Both the position numbers and the translations under genes were made by a program. The notes below the pieces were generated by a model, which had not been told where the DNA came from, did no database searches, and saw nothing but the letters and a program-made list of their open reading frames with translations. 64,000 nucleotides of DNA. It comes from CBDFLS01 sp965249185. Its GTDB lineage: Bacteria; Chloroflexota; Dehalococcoidia; Lucifugimonadales; Australimonadaceae. Within the stretch, counting starts at the first letter, position 1, and every line of letters starts with the position of its first letter. The stretch is from positions 372,001 through 436,000 of the forward strand of contig CBDFLS010000001.1 in the NCBI GenBank assembly GCA_965249185.1. Reading direction: 5' to 3'. This document shows, piece by piece, positions 43,821 through 52,916 of the stretch.

Positions 43821-44816
43821 CTACCGGCCTCCCGCCTCTACCGCCCTGAAGGCGGGCAAGACCTCCTGGAGAAACAGGCGGAGCTGCGCAGGCTGGTCCC
43901 AGGAAGCGAAGCGCACCACCAGGTGTCCGGCGCCGGCCCGGGCGTACTCGGCCATGCTCCCAGCCACCGCCTCCGGGGCGCCCCAAGGCCCCCAGCGGTC
44001 GCCCCAGTGCTCCACGCGGTAGTACTGCATCAGGAAGTCCCGCGCCTCGGCCGCCGCCGCGACCGCGTCTCCACCGATGTTCACGGTCAGGTAGAAGGCC
44101 CGCTCCAGCACCCCAGGGTCCCGGCCCTCCTCAATCGCCATCTCCTCAACCCGCCGTATCACCTGGGCGTATTCCTCCGGGGAATCCGTGATGCCCATGA
44201 TTCCATCGGCGAAGCGGGCCGCGCGCCGGTACTGGGCATCGGCGCCGGTCCGGTGGTGGCACGCCAGCAGAATGGGAACGCCGCCGGGCTGAACGGGCCG
44301 GGGATGGAGGGTGACCTCGTTCAAGTGGAAGTGCCTGCCCTCAAAGCTTACGCGCTCCTCGCTCCACAGCCGTTTCAGAATCTGCACGGTCTCGATGAGG
44401 CGGCCGGTGCGCGACTCCGGGGTGGCGCCCGCCGCGTACCAGTCCTCTCGCTGGTCCGGGGTGAAGGCGCCCCCGGCCCCCGCGGCCACAACGAGCCTGC
44501 CTTGGGAGAGGATGTCCACCGTGGCCAGGCTATGGGCCAGTGTCACCGGATGGCGAAGCGCGGGCAGCAGCACGGCGGTGCCCAGCCGGACGCGGCTGGT
44601 CCTGGCGGCGAGGGCACCCAGCGTCGCCACCGGCTCCAGGCGTGGCTTGGAGACGAGGCTGTCGCCCACCCACACGGAGTCAACTCCGCCCGCCTCGGCC
44701 TCTTCCGCCATCCGCAGCAGCGCAGAGGGGTCCACGGGCACTCCCTCCCGCTGGGCGCGCATGACCATGCCCCGGGTGCCGAGCAGGACGCCTATTTTGG
44801 TCTGACCCTCAGCCAT
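43821..44816 (-). CDS. F420-type luciferase-like (LLM) oxidoreductase
   Basis: A protein of about 331 aa with an LLM TIM barrel: AEEAEAGGVDSVWVGDSL, RTSRVRLGTAVLLPALRHPVTLA, LSQGRLVVAAGAGG, and FEGRHFHLNEV with PRPVQPGGVPILLA. LLM proteins use FMN or F420H2. Encoded directly after cofC, overlapping it by eight bases, it most likely uses F420. The substrate is unknown. ATG 44816 is chosen because the upstream extension of the frame overlaps cofC entirely. Confidence 0.87.
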   Translation of the reverse strand: MAEGQTKIGVLLGTRGMVMRAQREGVPVDPSALLRMAEEAEAGGVDSVWVGDSLVSKPRLEPVATLGALAARTSRVRLGTAVLLPALRHPVTLAHSLATVDILSQGRLVVAAGAGGAFTPDQREDWYAAGATPESRTGRLIETVQILKRLWSEERVSFEGRHFHLNEVTLHPRPVQPGGVPILLACHHRTGADAQYRRAARFADGIMGITDSPEEYAQVIRRVEEMAIEEGRDPGVLERAFYLTVNIGGDAVAAAAEARDFLMQYYRVEHWGDRWGPWGAPEAVAGSMAEYARAGAGHLVVRFASWDQPAQLRLFLQEVLPAFRAVEAGGR

Positions 44817-45543
44817 CGCCCCCCCTTGGGAGCGCGGGCGAGCCGGAGAGCGCCGCTCCCTCCGTTTGTGGGGATGGGCCCGCACCGCCACGGCGCAGCC
44901 ACTCCTCCCAGCGGTCCGCCTCGCCGGTGAAGCCCGCGATGGCGATCTCGGCCCACGCCAGGTCTTCGGGCGTATCGATATCGAAGGCCAGGCCGGGGGC
45001 CGCCGGCGTCTCCAGGAGCGCCCCTCGGGCCGCCGCCAACTCCACGTGCCGGCGAAAGCTCTGCTCCCCAAACGCCGGCTGAAAGGCGCACGCGGCGGGC
45101 AGCAGCAGCGCGTTGGTCCCGCCATCGCCGCTCGCCCGCACGCCCACCGGCCGGCTCAGCCCCACGCTGGCCGCGACCACCGCCGTCACGTCCTCCGGCG
45201 TGGCCTGGGGTAGGTCGGCGGGAAGGAAAAGAGTGGCCGCCGCGCCCTCCCTGAAGCGGGCGTCCATGGCCAGCCAGAGCGACCCGTTGAGGTCGTTGCC
45301 CTCCTCCGGGCCCCATTCGCATCCGGCCGACTCGGCCACGCGCCGCACCAGGGCGTCTCCGCCGACGACCCGGCAGGCGTCAGCGCCAACCGCATGACGG
45401 GCAGCGTCCAGGACTCGCTGGAGCATCAGGAGCGCCAGCGCCCGGCGCCGCGGGTCCGGCACCGCCGGTGCCAGCCGCGACTTGGCCGACGCCAGCGGTT
45501 TCATGGGCACCAGCACCTCAAGACCGGACACGGGGGTCTCCAC
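44809..45543 (-). CDS. cofC: 2-phospho-L-lactate (or PEP) guanylyltransferase
   Basis: A 244-aa nucleotidyltransferase: VLVPMKPLASAKSRLAP at the N-terminus (the CofC signature), ATLFLPADLPQATPEDV, GGTNALLLP, and FDIDTPEDLAWAE. It makes the GDP-activated lactyl or enolpyruvyl precursor used by CofD in F420 synthesis. It overlaps cofD by 26 bases at its 5' end and the LLM gene by eight at its 3' end, so the three are one transcription unit. The C-terminal 30 residues are Gly/Pro-rich and look non-conserved. Confidence 0.9.
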   Translation of the reverse strand: METPVSGLEVLVPMKPLASAKSRLAPAVPDPRRRALALLMLQRVLDAARHAVGADACRVVGGDALVRRVAESAGCEWGPEEGNDLNGSLWLAMDARFREGAAATLFLPADLPQATPEDVTAVVAASVGLSRPVGVRASGDGGTNALLLPAACAFQPAFGEQSFRRHVELAAARGALLETPAAPGLAFDIDTPEDLAWAEIAIAGFTGEADRWEEWLRRGGAGPSPQTEGAALSGSPALPRGGDG

Positions 45544-46483
45544 GGACCGCGCCGGCCGCCAGCGCCAATACCGCCTGAGCCAGAGCGGTTTTATCGTCCT
45601 CGCTCTCCATAACCGTGCGGGCGACAGCGGCCCTCATCCCCAGCGCTTCGATGGCGGAGACATCGGCCTGGTCCACCTCGTCGATGACCATGATATCGCA
45701 CACGCCCCGGAGACGGCGGGCCACGCCAACGCAGCTCACCTCCTCGCCCAGCTCCGCCATCATCTTGGCGGCTGGCCCCCGCAGCGCCTGGCCGCCCACG
45801 ATGGGGCTGACGGCTATCCGCGGTCCGGGGAAGGAGGTTATCGCCTCCCGCACGCCGGGGACCGCCAGGATGGGGCCGATGCTCACCAGCGGGTTCGAGG
45901 GGCAGAAGACGAGGCAGTCCGCCTCGGCCAGCGCGCTCCGGAACGCCGGCGACACGGTGGCCGACTCCGCCCCGTCGAACCGGACGCCCACGATGGGAGG
46001 CTCGCACCGCCGGTGCACGAAGTACTCCTGAAACTGCAGCTCCCCTTCCCCTGTTATCGCGACGGTGCGGACCGGGTCGTCGCTCATGGGCGCCACCGAG
46101 TGCCGCACGCCCAGGCGGCTGCACAGCTCGTGGGTCACCCGGCTCAGCGTCCAGCCCTGGGCCAGCAGGTCCGTGCGACGGATATGGGTGGCCAGGTCGG
46201 CATCGCCCAGCCTGAACCAGGTGGGCGCGCCGTACCGGCCCAGCGCGTCCAGGGTACGGAAGGTCTCGCCGGCCAGGCCCCAGCCCATGTCGGAGTTGGA
46301 GACGCCGGCCAAGGTGTACATGACCGTGTCCAGGTCCGGGCTCACGTGGAGGCCGTGGAAGGTCTCGTCGTCGCCGGTGTTGACCACAACCGTCAGCGAC
46401 TCCGGGGGCAGGACGCGCGACAGGCCCAGGGCGAGCTTGGCGCCCCCTACCCCGCCGGCCAGCGCGAGGATATGTGTGCTCAC
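45518..46483 (-). CDS. cofD: LPPG:Fo 2-phospho-L-lactate transferase
   Basis: A 321-aa CofD protein: ALAGGVGGAKLALGL at the N-terminus, VVVNTGDDETFHGLHVSPDLDT, WFRLGDADLATHIRRT, and CPSNPLVSIGPIL. It joins the phospho-lactyl (or phosphoenolpyruvyl) group to Fo. All expected conserved blocks are present and the length is normal. It starts the second block of F420 genes, 161 bases after cofH; the gap contains a repeat. CofE, for polyglutamate addition, is not in the window. Confidence 0.93.
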   Translation of the reverse strand: MSTHILALAGGVGGAKLALGLSRVLPPESLTVVVNTGDDETFHGLHVSPDLDTVMYTLAGVSNSDMGWGLAGETFRTLDALGRYGAPTWFRLGDADLATHIRRTDLLAQGWTLSRVTHELCSRLGVRHSVAPMSDDPVRTVAITGEGELQFQEYFVHRRCEPPIVGVRFDGAESATVSPAFRSALAEADCLVFCPSNPLVSIGPILAVPGVREAITSFPGPRIAVSPIVGGQALRGPAAKMMAELGEEVSCVGVARRLRGVCDIMVIDEVDQADVSAIEALGMRAAVARTVMESEDDKTALAQAVLALAAGAVRGDPRVRS

Positions 46484-46522
46484 ACGCTCACCATTCGGCG
46501 TCTGCCATCTTTTGCCAAGCGC

Positions 46523-46644
46523 TCGTCATCTTGAGTGACCCGCCCGTCATCCTGTGCGAAGCATCTGTCATCCTGAGTGAAACGAAGGATCTCTCACCAT
46601 TCCAGGCATGAGATTCTTCGTCGCTGCCCTCCTCAGAATGACAC
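46523..46644. repeat. Dispersed GTCATCCTGAG-type repeat cluster
   Basis: Three direct units (CGTCATCTTGAGTGA, CGTCATCCTGTGCGAAG, TGTCATCCTGAGTGAAACG) are followed by an inverted unit (46610-46644) ending CTCAGAATGACAC. The last direct unit and the inverted unit could pair in RNA. This repeat type is widespread in environmental bacterial genomes. It fills the cofH-cofD gap. Confidence 0.7.
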
Positions 46645-47988
46645 TTACTGGCCGTCCCGTGCCGCCCTGGCCTCCTGGAGCGTGGGGCCGTGGAGGTCCG
46701 GCGCGCGCTGGCCCTCGTAGCGGAACGCCTCCAGCTTGATGAGCTGGTGGTAGGAGCCGAACCGGTCGGGGTCCGCGGCGGCTACGTCCAGCGGCTCCGG
46801 CTCGTCGGGCTCCTCATGGAACACGCGGCGAATCTTATAGAGCGTGGTGCGCTCGGCGGGAGTGCGGCCCGCGTCGCGGATGAACCGCCGCAGCGCCGAC
46901 GGCGGCACGAGCTGGCCGTGGTTCGCCCCCGCCGCCGTGGAGATGCTCTCGTTGATTAGCGTGCCGCCCACGTCGTTGCAGCCGGCGGCCAGCAGCACCT
47001 GGGCCAGCTTGGTGCCCTCCTTCACCCAGGAGCACTGGATGTTGGGGATGTGGCCGTGGAGCATGATGCGGGCGATGGCGTGCATCCTGATCACCTCGGC
47101 CCCGGTGGCGCCGGGCCGGATGCCTTTCACCAGGCCCTTCTGGTGCATGGGCGCCTCCGAGTGGACGAAGCTCAGCGGCACGAACTCGGTGATGCCACCG
47201 GTGGCCTTCTGGATGTCGCGCAGATAGGCGACATGCCGAGCCCGCTGGAGGTTCGTCTCCACGTGGCCGAACATGATGGTGGACGTGGTGGGGATGCCCA
47301 GCCGGTGGGCGGTGGTGATCACCTCGGCCCACTGCTCGACGGTGATGCGGCCCCGCGATATCTTGTCGCGCACGGCCTGGTCCAAGATCTCGGCCGAGGT
47401 GCCCGGCAGGCTGCCCACGCCCGCCTCCTTGAGCTCGCGCAGGTATTCCTCGATGGAGCAGCGGGAGCGCACCGCGCCGTAGAGCACCTCCTCGGGCGAG
47501 AAGCCGTGGATGTGCATCTCCGGTAGCTCGGCCATGAGCGCCCTGGTCAGCTCCACGTAGAGATTGCCGTCCATCTTGGGGGGCAGCCCCGCCTGAACGC
47601 ACACCTCCGTGGCGCCCAGCTCCCACGCCTCCCTGGCGCGGCGGAGCACCTCGTTCAGGGGCAGGAAGTAGCCCTCCTCCTGCCGGTGGTCGCGGCTGAA
47701 GGCGCAGAAGCCGCACCGCTTGATGCAGACGTTGGTGAAGTTGATATTGCGGTTCACCACATAGGTGACGGTATCGCCCACGGCGCGGCGGCGCAGCTCG
47801 TCAGCGGTGGCCATCAGGGCCAGGAGCGCCGGGCCGTCGGCCTCGAACAGCAGCGCGCCCTCCTCCGCCGACACCTCGCGCTCGGCCAGCGCCTTGTCCA
47901 TGATTCGTGCCAGCTCCGGCGCCGTGGCGCTCATCAGCCGCTCCAGGGCCGCCGCCAACTCCGGCAGAGCCTCAGTCTGTTTTACCAT
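46645..47988 (-). CDS. cofH: Fo synthase subunit 2 (radical SAM)
   Basis: A 447-aa radical SAM enzyme with the CxxxCxxC cluster motif in CIKRCGFCAF, preceded by YVVNRNINFTNV. Other conserved blocks are GFSPEEVLYGA, TTSTIMFGHVE, FVPLSFVH and GGTLINESIS. It couples tyrosine-derived hydroxybenzyl to the ribitylaminouracil. It overlaps cofG by seven bases, so the two Fo synthase parts are coupled. The N-terminal 50 residues are helical and typical of the family. Confidence 0.94.
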   Translation of the reverse strand: MVKQTEALPELAAALERLMSATAPELARIMDKALAEREVSAEEGALLFEADGPALLALMATADELRRRAVGDTVTYVVNRNINFTNVCIKRCGFCAFSRDHRQEEGYFLPLNEVLRRAREAWELGATEVCVQAGLPPKMDGNLYVELTRALMAELPEMHIHGFSPEEVLYGAVRSRCSIEEYLRELKEAGVGSLPGTSAEILDQAVRDKISRGRITVEQWAEVITTAHRLGIPTTSTIMFGHVETNLQRARHVAYLRDIQKATGGITEFVPLSFVHSEAPMHQKGLVKGIRPGATGAEVIRMHAIARIMLHGHIPNIQCSWVKEGTKLAQVLLAAGCNDVGGTLINESISTAAGANHGQLVPPSALRRFIRDAGRTPAERTTLYKIRRVFHEEPDEPEPLDVAAADPDRFGSYHQLIKLEAFRYEGQRAPDLHGPTLQEARAARDGQ

Positions 47989-49190
47989 TGCTCAAGCTCC
48001 TGTTTCACGAGACCGTCCGGTCCCGCCAACTCCGCCACTCGCCGTGCGACGGCCGCCGGCAGGGGCCAACGGCCGGATGTGACGTACTCAGGGTAGATGG
48101 CCAGACGCTCGTGCAACTCGTAGCCCGCCTCGGCGGTGAGCCCTTGCAGATGGGTGAGCTGCGGCCAGGGCGCCTCGGGGTTGATGAAGTCCACCGTCAG
48201 GGGCGAGACGCCGCCCCAATCGTTGATGCCGGCCAACAGATAGGTCTGGCAGCCGTCGGCGTTCAGGTTCGGCGGCGCCTGAATATTCATCTCCGCGCCG
48301 AGCAACAGGCGGGCCGTGGCCAGGGTGCGCAGCATATCGATGGTGGAGGGCTCGTCCGCCCGGCGCATGCGCGTGTCCGCCTTGGCCCGGAAGTTCTGGA
48401 CGATCACCTCCTGGATGTGGCCGTGGCGTTGGTGAAGCTCGCGGATGGCCAGCAGCGAGTCCACCCGCTCCTCCGGGCGCTCGCCGATGCCGATGAGGAT
48501 GCCGGTGGTTATGGCCACGCCCAGCTCGCCGGCCAGCTCCAGCGTGGCGAGGCGCAGCTCGGGCGCCTTGCTCTCGCACCCGAAGTGGGGGCCGCCCCGC
48601 TCCAGCAGCCGGGGGCTCACGTTCTCCAGCATCAGCCCCATGCTGGCGTTGTGCCGGGCGATGGCCTCCATCTCCGGACGGTCCAGCAGACCGCAGTTGG
48701 TATGGGGCAGCAGGCCCGTCTCCTCCAGCACCAGCCTGCACATATCCGCCACATACTCGGGCGTGGAGCCATAGCCCAAGGCCCGGAGGGTATCCGCCAT
48801 CTCCGGGTGACGCCACTCCGGGTGGTCGCCCAGGCTGAACAGCGCCTCCTTGCACCCGAGGCGCGCGCCCTCGGACGCCACCGCCACCACCTCGTCGGGC
48901 GTCATGGTGTGCGCGCTCCGCTGGCCGGGCGCCTTCACGAACGTGCAATAGCCGCACCGGTCGCGGCAGAGGTTGGTCAGCGGCAGGAAGACCTTGCGCG
49001 AATAGGTGACCCGGCGATGGGGCCTGGCCCGCTCGTTCAGCCGGCCCGCCGCCGAGACCAGGGCTGCCAGCTGCTGGCCCTGGGCGGCGATAAGCGCATA
49101 GCCGTCGGCGGCCGACAGCGGCTCGCCGGCAAGGGCGCGCTCAAGGACGCGTTCGACAGTGGAGCTTACGACGGCGGTGGATTGGGCCAC
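47982..49190 (-). CDS. cofG: Fo synthase subunit 1 (radical SAM)
   Basis: A 402-aa radical SAM enzyme with CxxxCxxC in LCRDRCGYCTF after VTYSRKVFLPLTN. It also has KEALFSLGDHPE, HTNCGLLDRPEM, TTGILIGIGERPEERVDSL, and INDWGGVSPLTVDFINPE near the C-terminus, all CofG hallmarks. With CofH it makes Fo. It is the first gene of the F420 unit and is divergent from a membrane protein 168 bases away. Confidence 0.94.
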   Translation of the reverse strand: MAQSTAVVSSTVERVLERALAGEPLSAADGYALIAAQGQQLAALVSAAGRLNERARPHRRVTYSRKVFLPLTNLCRDRCGYCTFVKAPGQRSAHTMTPDEVVAVASEGARLGCKEALFSLGDHPEWRHPEMADTLRALGYGSTPEYVADMCRLVLEETGLLPHTNCGLLDRPEMEAIARHNASMGLMLENVSPRLLERGGPHFGCESKAPELRLATLELAGELGVAITTGILIGIGERPEERVDSLLAIRELHQRHGHIQEVIVQNFRAKADTRMRRADEPSTIDMLRTLATARLLLGAEMNIQAPPNLNADGCQTYLLAGINDWGGVSPLTVDFINPEAPWPQLTHLQGLTAEAGYELHERLAIYPEYVTSGRWPLPAAVARRVAELAGPDGLVKQELEQW

Positions 49191-49358
49191 AAGCTACCCC
49201 CCATAAAGCGAATGGGTCTCCCACCTGTCGGTGGGAATGGGCGCGATGGGCCCTCACGCGAGACGGCGAAATGGTAGCATGGAACCACAAGGGGGACAAG
49301 CCACGTCCGGCCATCGCATCCCTCAAGTGGACGCGAGAGGACGGACTCGTGGCCGGCT

Positions 49359-49781
49359 ATGCGGCTAACTAAGGGACTGCTCGTGCGCGGGGCCTTGGCC
49401 CTGGTGATGGGGGCCTTGGCCATCGTCGCCGCCATCGACCTGGACGCTTGGCTGGGCGACTGGGTGGGCCCCGTGTGGCTGCTCTCGCCCTTCATCACGG
49501 CCTTCGTCGTGGAGATGGCCCTGGGCCACCGAGCCGCCGGCAAACGGGGCGTGATTATCGGAGCGGCCATCGGGGTGGCGGTGGTGGCACTGCCCAGCAC
49601 CGGGTATGTCCTGGCCCAGGCCTCCACCGGCGGCGACGTGGGTGAGGTCATCGCGGAGCTGGAGCTGGGCAGACTGTGGGCGGTCTTCCTCCCACTGGGA
49701 GCCCTGGAGGGAGGCCTATGGGGGCCCCTGGGCGCGACAGCCGGCACGTTCCTCAGGGGCAGACGCCGTCAGACGGGGTAG
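49359..49781 (+). CDS. Four-helix membrane protein of unknown function
   Basis: A 140-aa protein with hydrophobic segments at about 10-27, 37-54, 63-86 and 106-128, and a positively charged C-terminus (FLRGRRRQTG). No family is recognised. It diverges from cofG. The start ATG 49359 is the only reasonable choice. Confidence 0.6.
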   Translation: MRLTKGLLVRGALALVMGALAIVAAIDLDAWLGDWVGPVWLLSPFITAFVVEMALGHRAAGKRGVIIGAAIGVAVVALPSTGYVLAQASTGGDVGEVIAELELGRLWAVFLPLGALEGGLWGPLGATAGTFLRGRRRQTG

Positions 49782-49835
49782 CGCCGCCGGGGCCCATGCC
49801 GGTGATCAATGGCTCGGACCGCATGCGGCCGACCG

Positions 49836-49871
49836 GAGAATGGCGGCGTTTAGCCCAGAGAATGGCGGCGT
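49836..49871. repeat. Direct 14-bp repeat upstream of the VOC gene
   Basis: GAGAATGGCGGCGT occurs at 49836-49849 and 49858-49871, 22 bases apart from start to start, or about two helical turns. It lies 25 bases before the VOC start, so it may bind a regulator. Confidence 0.45.
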
Positions 49872-49896
49872 ATAGCTATCTAAAGGGGGTGAGCAG

Positions 49897-50442
49897 ATGG
49901 GCGACGGCGATTTCCCCGTTGCAGGTGTCGAGCTGAGCCTGCTGCTGGTGGTCAGCGACATCGAGCGGGCGCGGTGGTTCTACCGTGACGTGCTCGGCGC
50001 CACGCTGTATCGGGAGTACGGCGGCACATCGGCGGTCTTCCAGTTCCAGGGCGTCTGGATCCTGGCGGTCACTGGCGGCGGGCCGACCGTGGACAAGCCA
50101 GACGTGACGCTGGCTCCTCCAGCCGACCCGAACATGGTGAGCGCTGAGCTGACGCTCCGGGTGCCGAACTGTCAGGGGGCCTACGAGGTGCTCAAGGCTC
50201 GAGGCGCCCAGTTTCTCACCCCCCCACTAAAGTCGGACTGGGGTGGCGAGATTCGCTGTTTCTTCCGCGACCCGGACGGCCACCTGTTGGAGATCAGCCA
50301 GCTCCTCTATCTTCCGCAAGCAACGTCCCGGGAGAAAGCGGCGGGCGCTCGTCGTCAAGCCAACAGGTCAGGCAGTTGTATCGCGAGGTCGATTAGCCCG
50401 CTCATGGCCCCAGCGGTTGACCGGGATAGGAGTGGCCTGTAG
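49897..50442 (+). CDS. VOC (glyoxalase/bleomycin-resistance) family protein
   Basis: A 181-aa protein. The first 140 residues form one VOC module pair: LLLVVSDIERARWFYRDVLGA, then AELTLRVPNCQGAYEVLKARGAQF, and FFRDPDGHLLEISQ with the metal-binding Glu. The substrate is unknown. The last 35 residues (from REKAAGA) look unlike the family and may be a stop-codon extension. AAAGGGGGTGAGCAG precedes ATG 49897. Confidence 0.85.
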   Translation: MGDGDFPVAGVELSLLLVVSDIERARWFYRDVLGATLYREYGGTSAVFQFQGVWILAVTGGGPTVDKPDVTLAPPADPNMVSAELTLRVPNCQGAYEVLKARGAQFLTPPLKSDWGGEIRCFFRDPDGHLLEISQLLYLPQATSREKAAGARRQANRSGSCIARSISPLMAPAVDRDRSGL

Positions 50443-50502
50443 GCTTGCCGTGGCAGCAGACCCGCTGCGAGCCCGGGGGCCGCACAATCCATCGACTGCC
50501 AG

Positions 50503-50577
50503 GCCACCGTAGCTCAGTGGTAGAGCAGCGGTTTCGTAAACCGCAGGTCGACGGTTCGAATCCGTCCGGTGGCTCCA
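50503..50577 (+). tRNA. tRNA-Thr (CGT anticodon)
   Basis: A complete cloverleaf: acceptor GCCACCG/CGGTGGC, D-arm GCTCAGTGGTAGAGC, anticodon stem GCGGT/ACCGC with loop TTCGTAA (anticodon CGT), and T-arm GACGGTTCGAATCCGTC, with encoded CCA. Its 3' half is the left boundary of a small integrated element. Confidence 0.95.
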
Positions 50578-50597
50578 CTCCTTCAGCTACAGAATGG

Positions 50598-50621
50598 GGC
50601 CCCAGGGCCAACCCTGGGGCC
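50598..50621 (+). terminator. Hairpin after tRNA-Thr
   Basis: GGCCCCAGGG pairs with CCCTGGGGCC around CCAA, 20 bases after the tRNA. A strong GC stem without a long T-run; a likely terminator. Confidence 0.6.
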
Positions 50622-50635
50622 TTCATCATGCCCAG

Positions 50636-50657
50636 TTGACGACAGTTTTGACGACAA
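50636..50657. repeat. 22-bp repeat inside the left end of the tRNA element
   Basis: The sequence contains TTGACGACA twice, separated by GTT-type spacing (TTGACGACAGTTTTGACGACAA less its last two bases is given here as the motif span). An identical copy is at 54310-54331. Paired direct units at both ends suggest integrase arm-type or directionality-factor sites. Confidence 0.55.
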
Positions 50658-51138
50658 TTAGACGTTATCGCCTATCCCAAAGCGTTGCGGTTATTCCAAA
50701 GCCACGAAATCTCAGTTGCATTCGAGGGCATTACTAATTCCCCTAGACTCAAGTGCACAAGATTTCAAGTCGCGTCATTGAGCAAATTGTCACTAGGAGA
50801 TCAACGTATCCCAATCTGGTGGTGCGTCTCATCTGCCGAACTTCTCACGTCATACTCAGCCCACTCCCAGCGCCGTCCTTCCATCCTCAATCTCCAATTA
50901 GCTTCCGCCCGGATGGACATAGGAATTTCCGTCAACACCTCATCACCATACACGCTGCAAGCATGTGCCGTCTTGAGCGGCGGATTGGTGTTGTGAGTGA
51001 GTTGTAACTCTGTTCAGGCTCGATACTTGGCCGCAGAACCTATCTGAGCTTTTACGAAATCGCCTGAATTTCGTAGTTCCGAGTGATGCAAACGCCAGCC
51101 CTTGAAACTAGAGTGGTCTATATAAGTTGAAGGGCCAC
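50658..51138. other. No supported gene
   Basis: The left part of the tRNA element. Two overlapping plus-strand frames (103 and 84 codons) have no family and no ribosome binding site. I see no RNA structure. Confidence 0.4.
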
Positions 51139-52257
51139 ATGCTACTGACAAGGCGGGCGATTATCGTGATAGTAGCAGCGCTCTTGCTCCTGGGCGGCGG
51201 GATTACGGTGCTACGCGCCACGCATCTAGGTCCAGCGAGCGATATTTATCACGGTTGTGTTGACGCGAGGGGAAACGTCCGAATTATCGGTGACCAGCAG
51301 ACTGGGCAATTCGACACGGAGTGCAAGAAGAACGATACACAAATCGACCTTGCGTCTGGTGAAGGCTTCGAGGCTCTAAGCTGGGAGCTCGACGAGCTTG
51401 TTGATGGCTTCGTAGACCTAGAACAGAGGGTCGCCGACTTAGAGACCACCCACCCCCCTACACCCCCAACTACGGCCACGCCTACGCCCGAGGCCAACCT
51501 TGAACAGCAAGTGTTGGCCATTCTGGGCCCTACAGGTGTCATCTTGCCCTTGGTCGATACTAGCGCTGGTATCACCTTCACCACGCTTGGTGCCATTCAG
51601 GCTACGTTTACCTGGAGCGAAGCTGTTTCTGCTTTTGACATCCCCCCAGGCATACAATGTAGCGTGCCTATCGTAACGTTCAATGGGTTGGATGAACACG
51701 CGACTACGCCCGACGCCGCTGCGTGGAGCGTGGACGATAGTGGAGACGCTGGGTTCAGCGTTGGCGCGTGGGTCCACGTAGTAGGAGGCGCTTATGCGGC
51801 GATATTCACTAAGTGGCACAACACAACACCGTTGCGTGAGTACCGTTTCATTGTCGAGGATGGCAACAAGCTCAATCTAACCATAGGGGAGGAGAGTGCT
51901 ACAGCCTTCCCCAAGCGCGTTCCTGACGTAGCTATCCCGCTCAATCAGTGGATATATGTCGTTGTCACCTACGACGGGACTGGCGGTGCGACCGCTGCGA
52001 ACGGCCTTACCTTCTATGTAAACGGAATCGCTGTTGCGTCTACTGCGACCAATAAAGCGGGATATGTTGCGATGGAGAACTCAATTACAACGCCTATCTT
52101 GGGTGATCTCGCAAATGGTGGAATGCTTTGGAATGGTATGATTGCTGGTGGCCCACTCGGTCCCTGGTTCGCTACACATAATGCAGCGGGCACTCCAACG
52201 GCGGCTCAAATCGAGCAACTCTACGAACTTGGCAAGGCCGCGCTGTGTCTCTCCTAA
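51139..52257 (+). CDS. Membrane-anchored protein with a LamG-like domain
   Basis: A protein of about 372 aa. An N-terminal membrane anchor (AIIVIVAALLLLGGGITVL) is followed by a short Cys-containing segment, a coiled coil (about 75-100, ELDELVDGFVDLEQRVADLE), a Pro/Thr-rich linker, and a C-terminal concanavalin A-like (LamG) domain (FSVGAWVHV, IPLNQWIYVVVTYDG, GLTFYVNGIAV). This suggests a surface protein that binds a polymer or matrix. ATG 51139 follows GAAGGG; a TTG at 51127 is in frame. Confidence 0.75.
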   Translation: MLLTRRAIIVIVAALLLLGGGITVLRATHLGPASDIYHGCVDARGNVRIIGDQQTGQFDTECKKNDTQIDLASGEGFEALSWELDELVDGFVDLEQRVADLETTHPPTPPTTATPTPEANLEQQVLAILGPTGVILPLVDTSAGITFTTLGAIQATFTWSEAVSAFDIPPGIQCSVPIVTFNGLDEHATTPDAAAWSVDDSGDAGFSVGAWVHVVGGAYAAIFTKWHNTTPLREYRFIVEDGNKLNLTIGEESATAFPKRVPDVAIPLNQWIYVVVTYDGTGGATAANGLTFYVNGIAVASTATNKAGYVAMENSITTPILGDLANGGMLWNGMIAGGPLGPWFATHNAAGTPTAAQIEQLYELGKAALCLS

Positions 52258-52273
52258 CCGTAACCAAGTCAGA

Positions 52274-52728
52274 CTACTGGGAACACGCTGACCATTTGGG
52301 GCCAACGTAGGCTGCTATCAAGACGATCCTCGGCAGTACTATGACGCAGTTTACGTTTGGGGACCGGACGCTGTGGAGGCTAGATAACGCCACCAAGGGC
52401 ACCACCACGTCCAGGACCATGTTCATTGACTCAAGCTCACATAATAGAACGCGCTCCAAGAACTCGACCTGGTACGATCGCTCTCCTCGGCGAGGCCAGT
52501 TGTGCATCGGATTCCGCTTTCCCCTGCGAAATCCGGTCCATTGGCCTCGACCGAAGCATGAATCTCCCGAGTTGTCGTGCCGGTGACTGGGTAATAGACG
52601 GTGTCCAACGAATACGCCAGACGAACTGTGGCTTGAGCTGGGGCAGCTTGGCTGCACCCAGTCAGCGCCAACCAAGTGCTCCCTAAAACCATAAAGGCTT
52701 TCAGGGCGGTCAGCATACGAAGCTCCAT
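52274..52728 (-). pseudogene. Lipoprotein with DUF922-like domain, frameshifted
   Basis: An N-terminal signal ends in a good lipobox (LALTGC). Then YYPVTGTTTREIHASVEANGP resembles the start of DUF922, a predicted secreted zinc-protease-like family. The frame stops after YYVSLSQ at 52423, but a neighbouring frame continues with LCELESMNMVLDVVVPL, which fits the next part of DUF922. A frameshift near 52440-52520 and a missing C-terminus, including the expected HExxH region, are implied. The assignment is tentative. Confidence 0.45.
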
Positions 52729-52916
52729 CAAAAGTTGGCTGCGTGCGCCGCTCAGGCTCGGACCCGACATGAGTCGAGGTGATGAACTCCATCATAACCT
52801 GTGGCGCATCGCAGCTGCCAGCCACGCATTTCAAGAACATTTGACTTGTGCGGAAACCAAAGTGAGTCATCGCTCGTCCTAAGAAGTAGCCGATAGGCGC
52901 TGGAGGAGGTCACAAA

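Noticed and set aside
46523..46644. Repeat cluster considered as a riboswitch or small RNA before cofD
   Set aside because: The units match a widespread dispersed repeat type rather than a known aptamer, and the arrangement is explained by repeat copies in both orientations.
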